A stretch of 64,000 nucleotides of DNA from Phytophthora quininea (GCA_011947345.1 JAAVTG010000323.1:62001-126000), one strand, 5' to 3'. Positions 23,840-36,081 are shown, counted from the first letter of the stretch. A program made the numbers and translations. Notes: generated by a model from the sequence alone, not told the origin.

Positions 23840-25250
23840 ATGTTGACCGCCTCGTCTGCTCATCCCGGCGTCTCACTTGCCTCGTCCGAGAGAGACGCCA
23901 GCAGTCTGCCTCCGGTCAGGACCACCGCCTCGTCTGAGGAAGAACCGTCAATTGATGACTCACCGCCTGCCGCGTCGGCGCCAGCGCCCAGCACTTCGGC
24001 GGACCTGCCGCCCGAAGTAATCGTCGTCGATGAGGCTGAACCGCCGAACGCCGTGGTTGGAGCTTCTCCCGGCCGCTCGAGCGCTCGGATTCGAGCAAAA
24101 CAAGCCGCCCGTGCCCTCCGTTTGTCCAACCGCAAGGTCAAGCGGGTCGGGCTCACCAGCTCGCCCAAGCCCCTAAGCGCCGGGCTGCTGCCGCGGCGAG
24201 TGCCGTAACCGCCGGGCCCGCGCAAGCCCAATCACCTGCGCAGTTTCAACTTCGGCCCAGTGTCATGTGCAGTCCGCCCCGAGCCCGACGTCGCTGCAAG
24301 CGACCGAGACCACCCGGCCAGCGCCGTCACCGGAAAGTGCGACCCGAGGCACGCGCGAGTTGACGTCCACGGTCGCGGCTACTGCTGCCCCGCGTGGCAT
24401 AGAAGCCCCTCTGCTGATACCGACGCATGCCGCCCTACGCTCACCATCGCCGCAGGATTCCGCTGCCGCGGAGCCCTTGGCCGAGCGCGCGGCTCAGCCG
24501 GCGGTGCATGCACGTGCACCAGCGTCGAGCAGCGAGACAGGCGAGTCTCTGCGGTCGGCTGCTGGTGGCCAAAGCGTCCTTGACCCGGTTGCGTTGCTGC
24601 CCACGCCGCAACCGGTGGACACGACCACCCGATTGCAGCACAATGCGGGGTTCAACCTCGATGACTTTGTCAGCTCAGGTTGGGAGCCGGACACTGTGCC
24701 TGTGGCTACCTCCACGCCCTCCCATTCGCTTGAGGCGAAGGTGGATCAGCTGTCCACCCTGGTGTCCCAGCTCCAGCAAGGACAGCAGTCGCGCGCACCA
24801 CCCCATTCAAGTGCCAATGTCGCCGACGTGGCCCAAACGATGGCACCCACCGCCCCCGTCTTTCCTGGCCGTCAGCTGCTCCAACCGGGCGCGTCGTGGA
24901 CACTTACGCCGCTCGGCAATGCACTAGACCTCCCTCCCGCGGAACTGCGGGAACTTCGCTGCTCTAGCTTCCAACTGCCAAGGACGCGGGTAAAAGGCGA
25001 GTTTTACCCGCCGTTAGCCCATGAGCTCTCGGGTCATCGGATGTTTCGCGAGCTCAACACGGAACAAGGTGCGTGGATTTCTCCGATGTCCTTCGTGTTG
25101 CATTTACGTGAGTTAGAATGCATCCGATTCGAGACGACGCCGGCCGTGTTTATGGCCCTGTATAGCGGCCGCCTCGGCTCGAGTGGATTAACGGTTTTGC
25201 ATTTCCGCCCACAGTCTCCGAGTGTGAACTTACCATACAGCGGCTGACCT
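23840..25250 (+). pseudogene. Second DIRS gag-like copy (truncated)
   Basis: From ATG 23840 a Ser/Pro/Ala-rich protein runs to about 24208. A shift near 24210-24265 leads into the second stretch (24267-25247), with a coiled segment (EAKVDQLSTLVSQLQQ) and the gag core FMALYSG preceded by SFVLHLRELECIRFETTP. It is opposite in orientation to the 16-21 kb DIRS element and clearly a related family. It stops at about 25.25 kb, where LINE sequence begins, so RT and recombinase are missing here. Probably truncated by the LINE. Confidence 0.5.
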
Positions 25251-25337
25251 CTCGGTCGACTCCCGCACGTATTGTAAGTACCGGTCCTTGATCGCCCTCC
25301 GCTATGTAGGCTGTCGTAGGATGATCCCCGGGCAACG

Positions 25338-27308
25338 TCAAATACCGTACTTAGAACTGTTGTGGTGTCGTAGTAAAAGCTGCGGGAAGTTCATTAACAA
25401 CGTGCTAACAAGTGCAGCAAATTGACAGAGGAAAGATTCCGTGCGTACAGACCGGGAGCATAGTAATGTGAACGTGAGTCGGCCACTGCAGTGTTGTCTC
25501 CAGTGCATAACATCACGGAGCCGAAACACTCCAGCACGTAAATTGGGAAATGCGGCCGCCACACTTAAGGTATCACTCGTAGCAAGGCGCAACTTCAGCT
25601 CCGTGAGGTTTAAATATGGGAGCCATTCAAGACAGAGTTGACCGCAGTGCTTGGTAGTCTCACGGATAACCCTCTGGGATACTGGACCAAGCATTCTGCT
25701 CGCATCCACTTCCAGTCGAACGCCCGTCCACCGCAGTATGATTAATGATTCCATTTCGAACAAGGCCTTTGTCATTAAGGCCTTCTCCGGATGATCTTTG
25801 CCGCCTCCATGGCGCAGTACGAGCGAGCGGCCTGTCGACTAGAGCGTGGTCCCCGCTCGAAAACCAGTGGGCGCAGGCTCGTTCAAGTTCGGCGTGAGGT
25901 ACAAGGAGGGTGTCACCCCACGACGCCAATAGAGAACATCTCCTACAATGTGCATGTGGAGCCTTCCACTGAGAGCCCAGTTCGTCACTGCAAGTGCTGC
26001 CATTGTCAGTAATTCCGTCCGTAGACCCGGTACCGCTAATCCACCGATGGTCCGCGGAAGAGCAGCGAGATCTGCGTTTAGCCACACTCTGGTTCCGTTG
26101 ATGCATTCCACGAAACACGCATGCCAGACATAGTTTTTGATCTTTTTGGCGAGCTTGCTGATGGTAGCTATCGATGGCCACGCATGGTGACCGATGAACA
26201 AAAGCTTCGGAATGACGACAGCAGCAGCAATTAGACTGCGTTGATCCACTGTTGTAGTTCTTTGCGGCGCCAGGTGAAGTCGTAATTTCAGCTGCTTTTC
26301 TGCTAAACTCCATGTTTGCTCTGCTTCCGCCTGACTCCCAACTTGGATGCCCAAATATCGTCCTACTGAGTCTTGTCCAAGGCAGGCGAGCGGAGCAGGT
26401 AGCTCATTGTTTGTTTGCGGTCCTGCTGAGTGCAAGGCGATTACCATTATTTTTCTCTCATTGAGACGAACCCGGAGGCGTGACCAAACGTTACCGCCAC
26501 CCGTAATAGTGCTGGGACCTGCGTCGGATCGCGTAGGTAAATCGCTGTGTCATCAGCATATCCAGCGACACGGATTTCAACATCTCCAGCAGCGCTACTC
26601 ATCCTAAGTCCTTGCAACTCGGCGTGTCCGTCAAGTTCCGATAGAAAGGATCCAGAGCTAGAATAAACAGAAGCGGCGCTAGCGGTCATCCTTGGCGAAT
26701 CCCGCTCGTCACAGCAATTTGTCTGGACCTTCCCCATTGGCAAGAAACCTGACGCTGGTACCCGAGTGTATATATTCCACTGCCCGACAAAATTAAGCCG
26801 GATACCCGTGGCGGCGTAGAGCCATCAGGAGATATCGGCGGTCCAGCGAATCGAAGGCTTTTTGAAAGTCCAGAAGGAGAGTTAATGCGTCCCCGCTGGT
26901 CAACGTCCGTATTCGCCATTATTTGAGCAGCCTCAAAAATACCTAAGGTGTCGTGAATTGTGCGTCCGGGCACAAATCCGCCTTGGTTGCTATGGATTCG
27001 AGCCCCAAGTGTTTTGCTAACCCGGGTCGATAGAATTCGCATGAAGATCTTGTAATCTGTATTGAAAAGTGCGATCGGCCAGTAATTGAGAGGGTTCGCG
27101 TGATCTCCAGTCTTTTCAGACAGAAAATATCGGCATCCAGAAATGACTCCGGGAAAACTCCGGCCTTGTACCACATCTCAAAAAGTGTGCCAAATATCGG
27201 CACCAGTAGATCGCCATAGGCCACATACCAGTCGTTTCCCAGGCAATCCGGCCCCGATGCCTTACCTCTTTTGCACTGGCAAAGCGCCGCCCTGACATCC
27301 GCCTCCAT
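25338..27308 (-). pseudogene. LINE reverse transcriptase
   Basis: RT blocks on the minus strand in order: RGKASGPDCLGNDWY (27.26 kb), NYWPIALFNTDYKIF, QGGFVPGRTIHDTLG (26.98 kb), GIRQG (26.69 kb), AGYADDTAIYLRD (the catalytic YADD box, about 26.55 kb), RYLGIQVG and KKIKNYVWH. The rest to 25338 is a less conserved C-terminal region. The active-site aspartates are present, but the frame is broken at about 27.17, 26.85, 26.69, 26.45 and 25.8 kb. It would copy the LINE RNA onto nicked target DNA. Confidence 0.65.
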
Positions 27309-27324
27309 TATCTCCGCTGCAACT

Positions 27325-28622
27325 TCATCTTGTAAAGGAAGACGGTGATCCGTTCGGGTCGAGCCAATTCGTCACCTCGGCCGCCAACGATTCGTCCGTG
27401 GGAGATTGTTGTAGAATGGGGGACCAGGCGTCCGTTAAGGTGTCTGCTTTCTTGTGCACGTCACGGGTAGGGAAATCCCCTGCTGCATTGAGGCGAGGAA
27501 CGGTGTTATCTCCAAATTTGCTGGAGACTCTGCGAAAGGGCTCTTTCGTCGTTTTTCCTTTCCAGTGCGTGGCCGACGTAAATAGCTGTCGCTGGCGCAA
27601 TAGTGCGAGGTCTCTTTTGCAGTTCGAAATGGCATTCCGTAAGCGAGCGCGCTGAGTTTCTCCGTCGGTATCGTTTAGAGACAACGCATCCATTAGAGCG
27701 GTAATGTCTGTCACAGTCGCTGTGTGGGTGTCGTGCATCTCCTCCTGTTTGTGATGATGCCAAGGCATCGTCCAGCGATTGTGGCAACAGATCGCAACGA
27801 CAGAAACTCTTCCAACCCTCGGCAGCTGAAGCTGCAGGAACAGACTGCAGCAGAGCCTCGAGAGCCGAATGCTAGTATTGTTTAGCATGATCCTGCTCCG
27901 ATCTGGCTGCTAGAGTTTACGCCAAGGATGTTCTCCTGGATTGCCTGCACGGCAAGTGGGGGCATGCCGACGGCCGAGTAGTTCTAACTAGCTCACTCTT
28001 AAAAGATCTCGTGGCGTTCAATACACGTTGAACGTTTAGGGAGTTCCAGCTCCCAAGGATCGACTTTCGTTTGGAGCGGCTCACTGTTGCCGCTGTTGCT
28101 GAATTAATATCTTTAGTCGCTGCTTGTGGGTTGAGCGCAACCCTTGTCATTGCTGCCTCACTAACCGAAGTGTGTACCCTTGGTTAGGTTTTCCTTCAGC
28201 GTTTCCCACCAGATTGCGGTCTGTTGTCCAGTGACCCCATCCTGGGAAATGTGTCTTTCGAATTCTTCTAACGTAGTTCTTGTAAAATCATCGACTGCTT
28301 CCGCCGCACAAGGAAGAACGGGACACACGCGTGGTGGCTTTTTCACCCGAATTGGATTATAAGGCGACTGCAGGTGCAGTTTGACTCCAGTATGACCCGA
28401 CCAAGTCGCGGGGTCGGCAATACCAACATCGATTACCCACGATCGCAGTGCTGTCGACACATACCAAGGATCCCATCTTGCCGTTTCCTCTGAGCCATCT
28501 ACATCGTAGCGGTAGGTGTGCGTAGTAGACCTGTGTTGTCGTTGAGCAGTTATCGAGGACTCGGCTATCCTTTTAGTATCTACAACATCCTCCACTTCCC
28601 ACTGTGATAGCAGTTCTCTCAA
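27325..28622 (-). pseudogene. LINE region between endonuclease and RT
   Basis: Protein-like minus-strand stretches (28622-28161, 28150-27917, 27888-27325) link the endonuclease C-terminus (TTHTYRYDVDGSEETARWDP) to the RT. They contain helical segments typical of the LINE linker (QRARLRNAISNCKRDLALLR, FRRVSSKFGDNTVPRL). There is no separate domain. Frames are broken at each junction. Confidence 0.5.
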
Positions 28623-29448
28623 TGCCGGTGAGTCATGGTTCTTTTACTGCGATAACTGCGGTCCATGGTATCGTCCATTTTGCAGTTAATATCACCACCA
28701 ATGGCGAGATGTCGATCTATAGGCATGTCAATCTCCATAAGGCTCCTGTAAAAGACTTCGCGCGGGGCTCGTAGATGTGGAGCATAAATATTCACTATCA
28801 ACACTGGGGTTCCACGCAACAATCCGTGAATCGCCATGAAATGCGGCGTCCAGTGATGTATAAAAGCCGGTTGAGCTTCTGTGAAGCCTCCATAGGGGTC
28901 AATCAGGATTGCCACGCCAGCTTTCGCGTCTTGAGCAGGTGACCAGAAAGAGATGGGCTTCGCTCCAATCCCCGTCCGAAAGCCCCATTTTGCCGCATAA
29001 TCCTCGGCAGCCCGTGCAATTTGAGGTTCTTCAACGTGAGTTTCCTGGAGTAGGTAAATGTCATTCCTGCCGCGAGTGTCGATGGTTTTGAAGGACCAGA
29101 GCCATTCAGCTTGTCGTACTGGTGTCGAATCAAACCCGTTGACGTTTTGGGTCACCCAACCAATTGTTTGATCTGAGGGTGCAACGAACGGTGTAAAGAA
29201 GCCAACCGTTCCTCTTCGCGCCATCGGCTCAGCTCCTTCGACCTCAGACGTCTGAACTCCGCTTTATGATCGCGCCCCACAGCTGCCCGAGTTTGCGCCG
29301 GGAAGAAATCAAACAGTGTCGTCTGCGATCGACGCCGGCCTGCTCTGCAATGTGTTGTACGATGTCTTCGTCCCCGCCCAGCGCTGGCCGGAGCTTTGGT
29401 CCTGGTGGGTCGGCGGCCTTGATGTACGGGGAAAGGACGCCTGTGTCC
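28619..29448 (-). pseudogene. LINE endonuclease with upstream PIP-box-like motif
   Basis: From 29224 the minus strand reads an exonuclease-endonuclease-phosphatase fold: TQNVNGF (N motif), YLLQETH (catalytic Glu), VNIYAPH and IGGDINC (GDxN motif). It nicks target DNA for target-primed reverse transcription. One added base near 29223 and another in the C4 run at 29372-29375 extend the reading upstream to about 29448, through QTTLFDFF at 29302-29325, which fits the PCNA-binding consensus QxxLxxFF. Later catalytic His/Asp residues lie beyond a frame change near 28620. Confidence 0.6.
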
Positions 29449-29564
29449 GTGATAGACCTCGAAAGGGATATGTATTGGCTAGGCCCTCAAAAGGCGCAAT
29501 AAAGCTTGAGACGTCCCTCAAAAGAATCCTGCGCTGGGATTGGCCAAAAAAGGAGGCACGTTGA
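29446..29564 (+). repeat. Left arm of inverted repeat (MULE TIR)
   Basis: The arm runs from GACCTCGAAAGGGATATG to GGAGGCACGTTGAAG and matches the reverse complement of 36343-36457 with only a few differences (for example GGCGCAATAAAGCTTG against GGCGCAACAAAGCTTG). Confidence 0.7.
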
Positions 29565-30018
29565 AGGCGAAGACTCCCGAACAAGCTGCGCTGGTGCCTC
29601 GGGCGACATGCGCAGTAGTTAGGCGACGTGCAATGGCTAAAGAATGTCGATGTGTCGCTGACGCGTTGCACAGCAGTTGCTACGATCTCTACCAACACTG
29701 GTGAACGCGCGAGGTTGGCGAGCACGTGTGGCACGTCACAGTAACACCAAAGTTTGGTGGAGCTGGGCAGGGAACGCGATGGGAGTGAGGAAAGTTGAAA
29801 TCGGCGCAAAGATGATGTAGCTACAGGACCAAGACCAGTTTGGCTGACAGATCGTGCTTGTGGCCGAAGTTGTTTGCAGACCGCTTCCGTGCGTCTGCAG
29901 CACAAGTTCTGTTAGAGGTTATGGATGAAAATAGCATGGATGTCAACGACAACATCGAATCATTCGACACTTAATTTCGCGTTCTAGTCTACCCCGTTCA
30001 GCTCTCTTTAGCATCGCC

Positions 30019-32265
30019 ATGGCTGCTCCCAGGATTGACATGCTTAAGCTGTACGGTCGATGCGAGCTAACCGACAACGTACATTTCCCGGACGTGACTA
30101 TTTCCAAGGAGTTTGTGGAGGATTTCGCGTTGAATGCTGGTTTTCAGGTCCGCCTAAAGAAGGCTGGTACGTACCGGAAGATGTGTTGCCTTGGTTGTCA
30201 CGATAACGATGACGGAAGCAAAGCCGCGTGTGCTTGGTATGTTTGCTTTTCGATGAAGCGGCCGTCGCAAGCAAAGCCCACCAGCAAGCCGCGTCTTACT
30301 AAACGGGCGCACATTCCCGCCGGCGCATGGTACATCTGTAAGATAACCTTAGAACATATTCAAGGATGTTCCAGTCTTGGTCGTCCAAACCCGAACGATC
30401 GTCAGATTACCCAGTTACGTGGATTTAAGGCGGCAATGCAAGAAGGTATTCCTTCTTCAAAAATCGTGTTGAACGCAGTGTAATGGAAATCAATGGCATA
30501 GATATAAAAACCAAACGTGCTATGGTTTATCGTGCCATGACGACTTACAGAACCAACTTTAAGAGTTGCGGAGCTACAGAATTCGACTTACTCCCCAGTT
30601 TTTAGGCAACTTCGCGATGAAAAGTCAAGACTCCCGTGTTTGTCTCCAATTGGATTCAAAGGGACGGTTTTTCAGACTTTTCCTCTCATTAGGCAGTGTT
30701 GTGGGAATTCAGGATGAGCTGTTGCCTGTTTGGGAGTGTGATGGAACGTTTATGCTACATTCTGAGTACAATGGAGTGTGTTTGACACTACTTGCGAAAG
30801 ATGGAAATAAGAATATTATTCCCGCTGCTGTTGCATATATTCACAAGGAAACCGTGGATAATTTCGCCTGGTTCTTTAGCAATTGTGTGGCGAGTGGTCT
30901 ACGTCTACATGACCGACCAATTTTCACTGACCGTGGGAAACAATTAGGAGCGCAGGAGAAGTTGCGCGCAATGGGAATAAATATCCATCTCAAGTTCTGT
31001 GCCCTTCATATAAAATTTAACACTATGGACAAATTTAAGGGTCTGAGCCTGACAGAAGCTGATGTGGAAGCAGATATATATCGTTTGCAACACGCCTCGA
31101 CTATAGCAGCTTACAATGCAGACATCGAACGAATAAAACTGGGATATCCAGATCCTATAACAAAAATTGTGGATAACAAACTTGTAGAAGAATATGTGTG
31201 GTCATATCTGAACGCTATTCACCCTACTAGTTGGACGGTTATCGGTAACTCGAAGCTCACAGAGGCCGAACAAATGTGGATAAATGATTGGAATGATGTT
31301 CCTTCTTACGGTAAAGCTTTACCATTATTTGGTGTTTTCACTACTAGTGGTGCCGAAGGATTTAATCACGGACTGCTTTGGAATAGCACAAGAAAACTGC
31401 TACCTTATCGCTCTCTTCAGAAGTTCTTCCTTCGAGCTATGGAAGTACGCGAGGATCGTATTTCGCAGTTAGAGGTTTGGGAATCAAAAACTTTGTGGTC
31501 ACATCTCACTCCGAAGAGCTCAGAAAAACTGAGGCAAAAGGCAGCCAAACCACTAGTAGCTTATTGCATTGGCGATGACGTGTATACTGTTTATGATCCA
31601 TTTGATTAAAGTGCTCGGGCAGGAGCAATTCGTGTAGTTGAAGTCGAGATGGCAACTGGCATCTGCTCTCGTTGTATTCCCTCCGCTCAACTAAGGATTC
31701 CATGCCCTCATGTTCAATCTGTGCTTTTCCACACTAAAGGCCAAAAGAACAAGCACTACAACATGATGGATTATTATCTTCCAGCCTACAAAATCACGAG
31801 AATTCGCGAAGCACTATCGCGGTTCTCGATACGACTGCCAGGTGACGAAGACTTGGTTGCGCTCAATGAAGTTTTGCCTCCCCATTGTACCGACAAGCTG
31901 GTAAACCATTAACTCACCAACCTCGAAAACGAGATGTTGCAAAATGCAAGAGGCGTTCGAAGAACCGAGGCGAGATCTCTCGCGCGCCGAGGCAAAAACA
32001 GCAAGTTAGATCCCGACCGACTGATGTTCCAGATGAAATGGATTCATACCTCGACTCGCTAATATCTTCACCTACGAAACGCAAACGTCGTGAGTATCGG
32101 TGCAGCAAGTGTGGCGAAGTTGGTCATAACGCACAGACCTGTCGAGTAACACATCTTGATGTGGAGGCACCAGACGAACCGATAGAACCTGGAGAGTATG
32201 TTCTTGGAGGCTGTCCATTCACAGCATGCAACAGGTATCTGTCCACACACAAGTCTACATCTTAG
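30019..32265 (+). pseudogene. MULE transposase
   Basis: In order: a FAR1/WRKY-GCM1-like zinc-binding N-terminus (CCLGCHDNDDGSKAACAWY, then HIQGC); the MULE DDE core with WECDGTFML (first Asp), FFSNCVASGL, FTDRGKQLGA (second Asp) and CALHIKFNT; a SWIM zinc finger (CSRC...CPHV, 31660-31720); and a C-terminal CCHC knuckle CSKCGEVGHNAQTC (32102-32143). The T5 run at 30599-30603, a site near 30480 and one near 31890 each need one added base. A TAA at 31607-31609 lies in frame with the following ORF and is a true stop as read. It would excise and insert the surrounding element. Confidence 0.7.
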
Positions 32266-32373
32266 ACCTTTACCAGAACTATAAACAAATATTAATGCAC
32301 ATGAAGAAAATACCGGGCCTCCTGGGTTTATCCTGCTCCTGCTCAGTATGAAGTACCAGGCCAGCGCTACGGC

Positions 32374-32384
32374 CAGTGTTGGCA
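32374..32384 (+). repeat. hAT left terminal inverted repeat
   Basis: CAGTGTTGGCA, identical to the reverse complement of 36188-36198. A 15-bp direct repeat GCAATAAAAATATTT follows at 32382-32396 and 32410-32424, possibly a subterminal motif. Confidence 0.65.
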
Positions 32385-32523
32385 ATAAAAATATTTACAA
32401 AGATTTACTGCAATAAAAATATTTTTATCGCTGTTTTATCCAGTTTTTAAAATGGCTATACATCAGAGTGACTTGATTTTGGTATGAAGCTCTAACCGAT
32501 CTGAATACTAGACCGGCGCACTG

Positions 32524-32811
32524 TTTTGACGGCAGTGCGATCAGTTTATGCGGGTCGCACGGATCGATCGCAAGCAGCAGCGCTGCCATCGCGCCGGCCC
32601 CGTGATCGCCATCTTCGCCATGACCTTCATGGCCTTCGCCAACATCTACGGCTCCGTGGCCATCTGCTGCGTCATGCTCCTCGCCCCCACGTCCGTCAAG
32701 ACGTACGGCGATCTCGGCGAGTGGGTCATGGGCAAACCCGGCCGCTACCTGTGCGTGGTGGCCCAAATGGGCAACTGCCTGCTGGTGCCGTGCGTGTTCC
32801 TGGCTCTCTGA
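32524..32811 (+). pseudogene. Amino acid/auxin permease fragment inside the hAT
   Basis: The translation contains IAIFAMTFMAFANIYGSVAI, KTYGDLGEWVMGKPGRYL and CVVAQMGNCLLVPCVFLAL, the first transmembrane region of the AAAP (amino acid/auxin permease) family in its oomycete form. It stops at TGA 32809-32811, after about three helices; the other seven or eight are missing. GC-rich coding composition sets it apart from the AT-rich hAT ends. This is a captured cellular gene piece and not a working transporter. Confidence 0.6.
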
Positions 32812-32835
32812 CTCGCTCTGCTGGGGGCGTCTCGA

Positions 32836-33330
32836 GACTGCAAGACGCTGCTGACGATGCCCGACACCACTGCCGTTGCAAAAGTGCGGATGATGAAGAC
32901 CATGGGCGCCCACGTGCACGTCCTGCCGCACGTGGCCATGTCTGACAAGAACCACTTCTTCCACGTCGCTCAGCAACTCGCTCAAGACACGCCGAACGCC
33001 TTCTGCCCCAACCAGTTCGATAACTTGGCCAACATGCGTTGCACTACGCAGGCACGGCGCCAGATATCTGGCGGCAAGTGGACGGAGACATCGACGACTT
33101 CGTGTCGTCGGCCGGCACGGCCGGCACCATCACCGGCATGTCCAAGTTCCTGAAGCAGCAGAAGCCCAACGTTATGGTGTGGCCGATCGACCCAGAGGAG
33201 ACCAGAGACATCTCCATATACGTCAACAGCAACAACGGCACGTCCACAAGGACGGATTCGAGATGGTCCCGATTGCACAAGGGTCGACGATCGCCGAGGG
33301 TGTCGCTGCACTCGCTCGAGTGACCAGGGG
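32836..33330 (+). pseudogene. Cysteine synthase-like (PLP fold) fragment inside the hAT
   Basis: It reads TTAVAKVRMMKTMGAHVHVL, FCPNQFDNLANMR, HYAGTAPDIWRQVDGDIDDF, VSSAGTAGTITGMSKFLKQQ and, near the end, MVPIAQGSTIAEGV. These blocks match cysteine synthase/cystathionine beta-synthase: the PLP-phosphate loop SAGTAGTITG and the GSTIAEGV block. The N-terminal lysine that binds PLP is absent. Two single-base shifts (about 33038 and 33250) interrupt an otherwise continuous frame. It follows the permease fragment directly, so two unrelated genes are joined. Confidence 0.6.
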
Positions 33331-33813
33331 TTGCCAAGAAACGAACATCGAAGATTTTCTCCCTAAAGTTTATGTCGCGACTCGACCGAACTCCGAGTAC
33401 TGCCAAAGCCCAGATATGATGGAGCTGCTGCAGCATCTTTCAGGCGGCATCAACGAGCTGATGATCGCGAGACTGTTGGATCCGTTGCCGTGGCTCGCTG
33501 ATTATCTGCGTCTTGCGGTATGTGATCAATGGAGTCGTCTAACACTTTGGGTTTCTAACATCCTTACCACTGTTTGCCTTGTACTTGTCAGTGTAAAATG
33601 TCGTACGAGGTGCAGCATACCGTGTCGGAAGCGTTGATGCTCGAAATGCATCGCAAACGACGAGTGATTCAGAACGCGCTTGATACTACCAAGCACGATG
33701 AACTGGAAAGCAAAACGTTGATTCAAAAGGTGATCTCTCTGGAGCAAGAGCTCAAGCTTCTGGGTCGACAGCGCAGACTGAAGAACGTGGAGAACAGCCA
33801 TACTAACGGATAA
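33331..33813 (+). CDS. Chimeric 3' exons with a spliceable intron, unknown protein
   Basis: The frame leaving the cysteine-synthase piece continues through MMELLQHLSGGINELMIARL to YLRLA at 33517. It is followed by a good GT-AG intron (33518-33591, 74 bp, GTATGTGA...TTGTCAG, phase 0) and a second exon 33592-33813. That exon encodes a coiled-coil-like protein end (MLEMHRKRRVIQNALDTTKH; LIQKVISLEQELKLLGRQ) and stops at 33813. It is probably the 3' end of a third captured gene. Whether the fusion is transcribed is unknown. Confidence 0.4.
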
Positions 33814-33827
33814 TTTATGTTTGGTCG

Positions 33828-36081
33828 CTACATCAGGCCAAATTGGCCATCATCCATGCTCAATATCTCGCTGAGAGAAACCTTTCTCCCTCGAAGCCCA
33901 GGAAGTAGAAGCGGTTCTCTAGGGAAGGTCTTAACATCGATCGGTGGAAAAGGAGTCGTGTCGGGTGCTACTAAGCCATTGTCTTCAGCGACGTAGGGTG
34001 TGTTTGATCCAGAGTGCAGCGGTTGCTCCTCGATATTGCCACTGTCGAGGTTTGCCAGCACAGAATTCCAATACGCTACAACATCTTCACGACTCCGCTG
34101 CTGAACTTCATCGCCATCATCCTCTTCGTGCTGTGGCACTGGTGGTGACGAGCACGTGATGGAAGCAACTCTGCTGCTCGAGCTTCGACGCTCAGGGGAC
34201 CCAAACGCAGAAATGCGTCTGGGCTCTGTTGAAGGTACCACCCGCTTAGCTGGTGGGTCAAGCTTCACTTTTTCTAATGTCTTCTCGCGCACAGATTTAC
34301 GAACAGCGGCAATGTTCCGTGTTTTCTCCACAGCCAGGCGATCGCGTCGAGCGGTATGAACAAGTGCCAATTCGGAAAAGTATCTCTCGCAAGTTGCTGT
34401 ATTCACCGCAACCGACAGCACAACTAGCGCGAGGTCTGCAAGCCCACCATTTCTCTTGTCGGCTTTCACATGCTGCCAAAATTTTGGTAGCGCGGGAACG
34501 GAGCAGTTCTCGAACGCTGCTAGAGAGTCTGGCATATTCTTGACGTATTTTCCTGCAATCCAATCCATATACCGAGTTGCAGCTTCCACCGACAAGTCGC
34601 TGGTAGTAGTATTTAGCAATTTTGCAGATGCTTGCTGTCCCCGAAATGTCTGTCGGCTTAGATGCCTCGCATCAGCAATACACGCGGGATGTAAGTATAA
34701 CGCAAGCATGAACAAAGGCTGCTCGCACGCATTCCACCGGTTCTCGATCAATGGCACCAATTCGTTGCTGCAGCGATTGTCGCTAAAGTGTTCAAACAGA
34801 TCTCTAAAAATGATGACCGCGGCCGCAAGAGTATTTTCATCACTCTGTAGTTTAAAAGATGCAAACACAGCGGAATAGAAACTTGTTCAGCGTCTCGGAG
34901 TGGTCCCAAAACGATACTTCCTTCAACACAGCAAATTCTTCTGGGAGATCGTCACGGTCGCCATATCTCGTCGCAAAAGCAGTCAAGGCCCCCTTCACGC
35001 GCAATATAGACGCGAAGCATCCTTGCATGGAATTCCAGCGGGTATCACACTAATTGATAAGCTCCCGATCCTTTCCATCCCCATAGAACTCCTCCATGAC
35101 CTTTTAGCTATTTTCAGCTGTTTGGCATGAGACTTGTTCAATTTCTTAACAACCCGTTGTGCCTGTAGAGTAACTATCCGAAACGACGCTGACTGGAGCA
35201 CACTTTTCACCAAGTTGTTCATGTCGTGAGCTAGCCATTTCAGGAGAATTACTCGGGGGCAGCGGAGAGCAAGAATTCCCCAACCGCGGCTGCACTGTCC
35301 GGCGTTGTCCGTGACCACAGCTCCGATAATCCACCCGCTCTCCTCTGCTTTCTTCATAATTGATTCCATTTGTTCTGCAAGAATGAGGCCATCTTGACGT
35401 TCTTCAGTCGAGAAAAGTCCAATTGTCGTGACGCTCCCAAACAGCGAGAGTTGACAGCCCAGCAGGTGGTCCTTCCTAATATTTTCCCAGCCATCGCTCA
35501 AAAGTTTGCTCTCCCACCGGAATCCGCTTGAAGCGTCTTCATTGCCTCCACTTCTCCAACATCGGACCGCCTAACGTGCGCCTTGACGGAAGCGGGCCAA
35601 CTGCATTAGAATTTATACTCTCAACAAACAGCCGAAATGAGGGTCATTCCACAAACGAGTCTGGGAGACGCAGGTCAGCCTGCATCTCAACCAGCTTTTC
35701 GAAGATGTTGTCTATCTGCTTTGGAGTCAATGGTAGACCTCCAGGACCTGCACTCTGCGTCACTTGTTGTTGCTGCTGCAGCCGTTCCAGCCGTTCCCGC
35801 TCCTTCACCCCTGGAGTGTGCTTACACTCCCTGTAGTGTTTCTTCAATGCCTCTGCATCTCCACGAAGGTTTTTAACTTCAATGTTGGGGTCTTGTCTTC
35901 TCGCTTCCAGGCAGTGGCAACAGTGGTGGTAAGAGCGATCCCAGTTACCGTAGGGCTTCTCCAGTTTTATAAAGTGTTCGCGAATCGGGTCTAGATGCCG
36001 CCCCATAGCTGAAAGCGTTGGAAGATCGCAAAATGGTGTCGAAGAAGATCGCACAGCATGCATCGCTTCGACGAGCTTCAA
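33828..36081 (-). pseudogene. BED-type hAT transposase
   Basis: The N-terminus has a BED-like zinc finger (CCHCLEARR...LKKHYRECKH). The middle carries SDGWENIRKDHLLG, VVTDNAGQC and RVILLKWLAHDMNNLVK, and in another frame YRWNSMQGCF, the RW block near the catalytic core. The C-terminus has the hAT dimerisation region (FWQHV, LALVVLSVAVNTATCERYFS). Shifts near 35.52, 35.47, 35.02 and 34.87 kb are single-base and mostly homopolymeric. The TGA after PDSFVE near 35644 is in frame with coding sequence on both sides and looks like a real nonsense codon. Confidence 0.65.
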
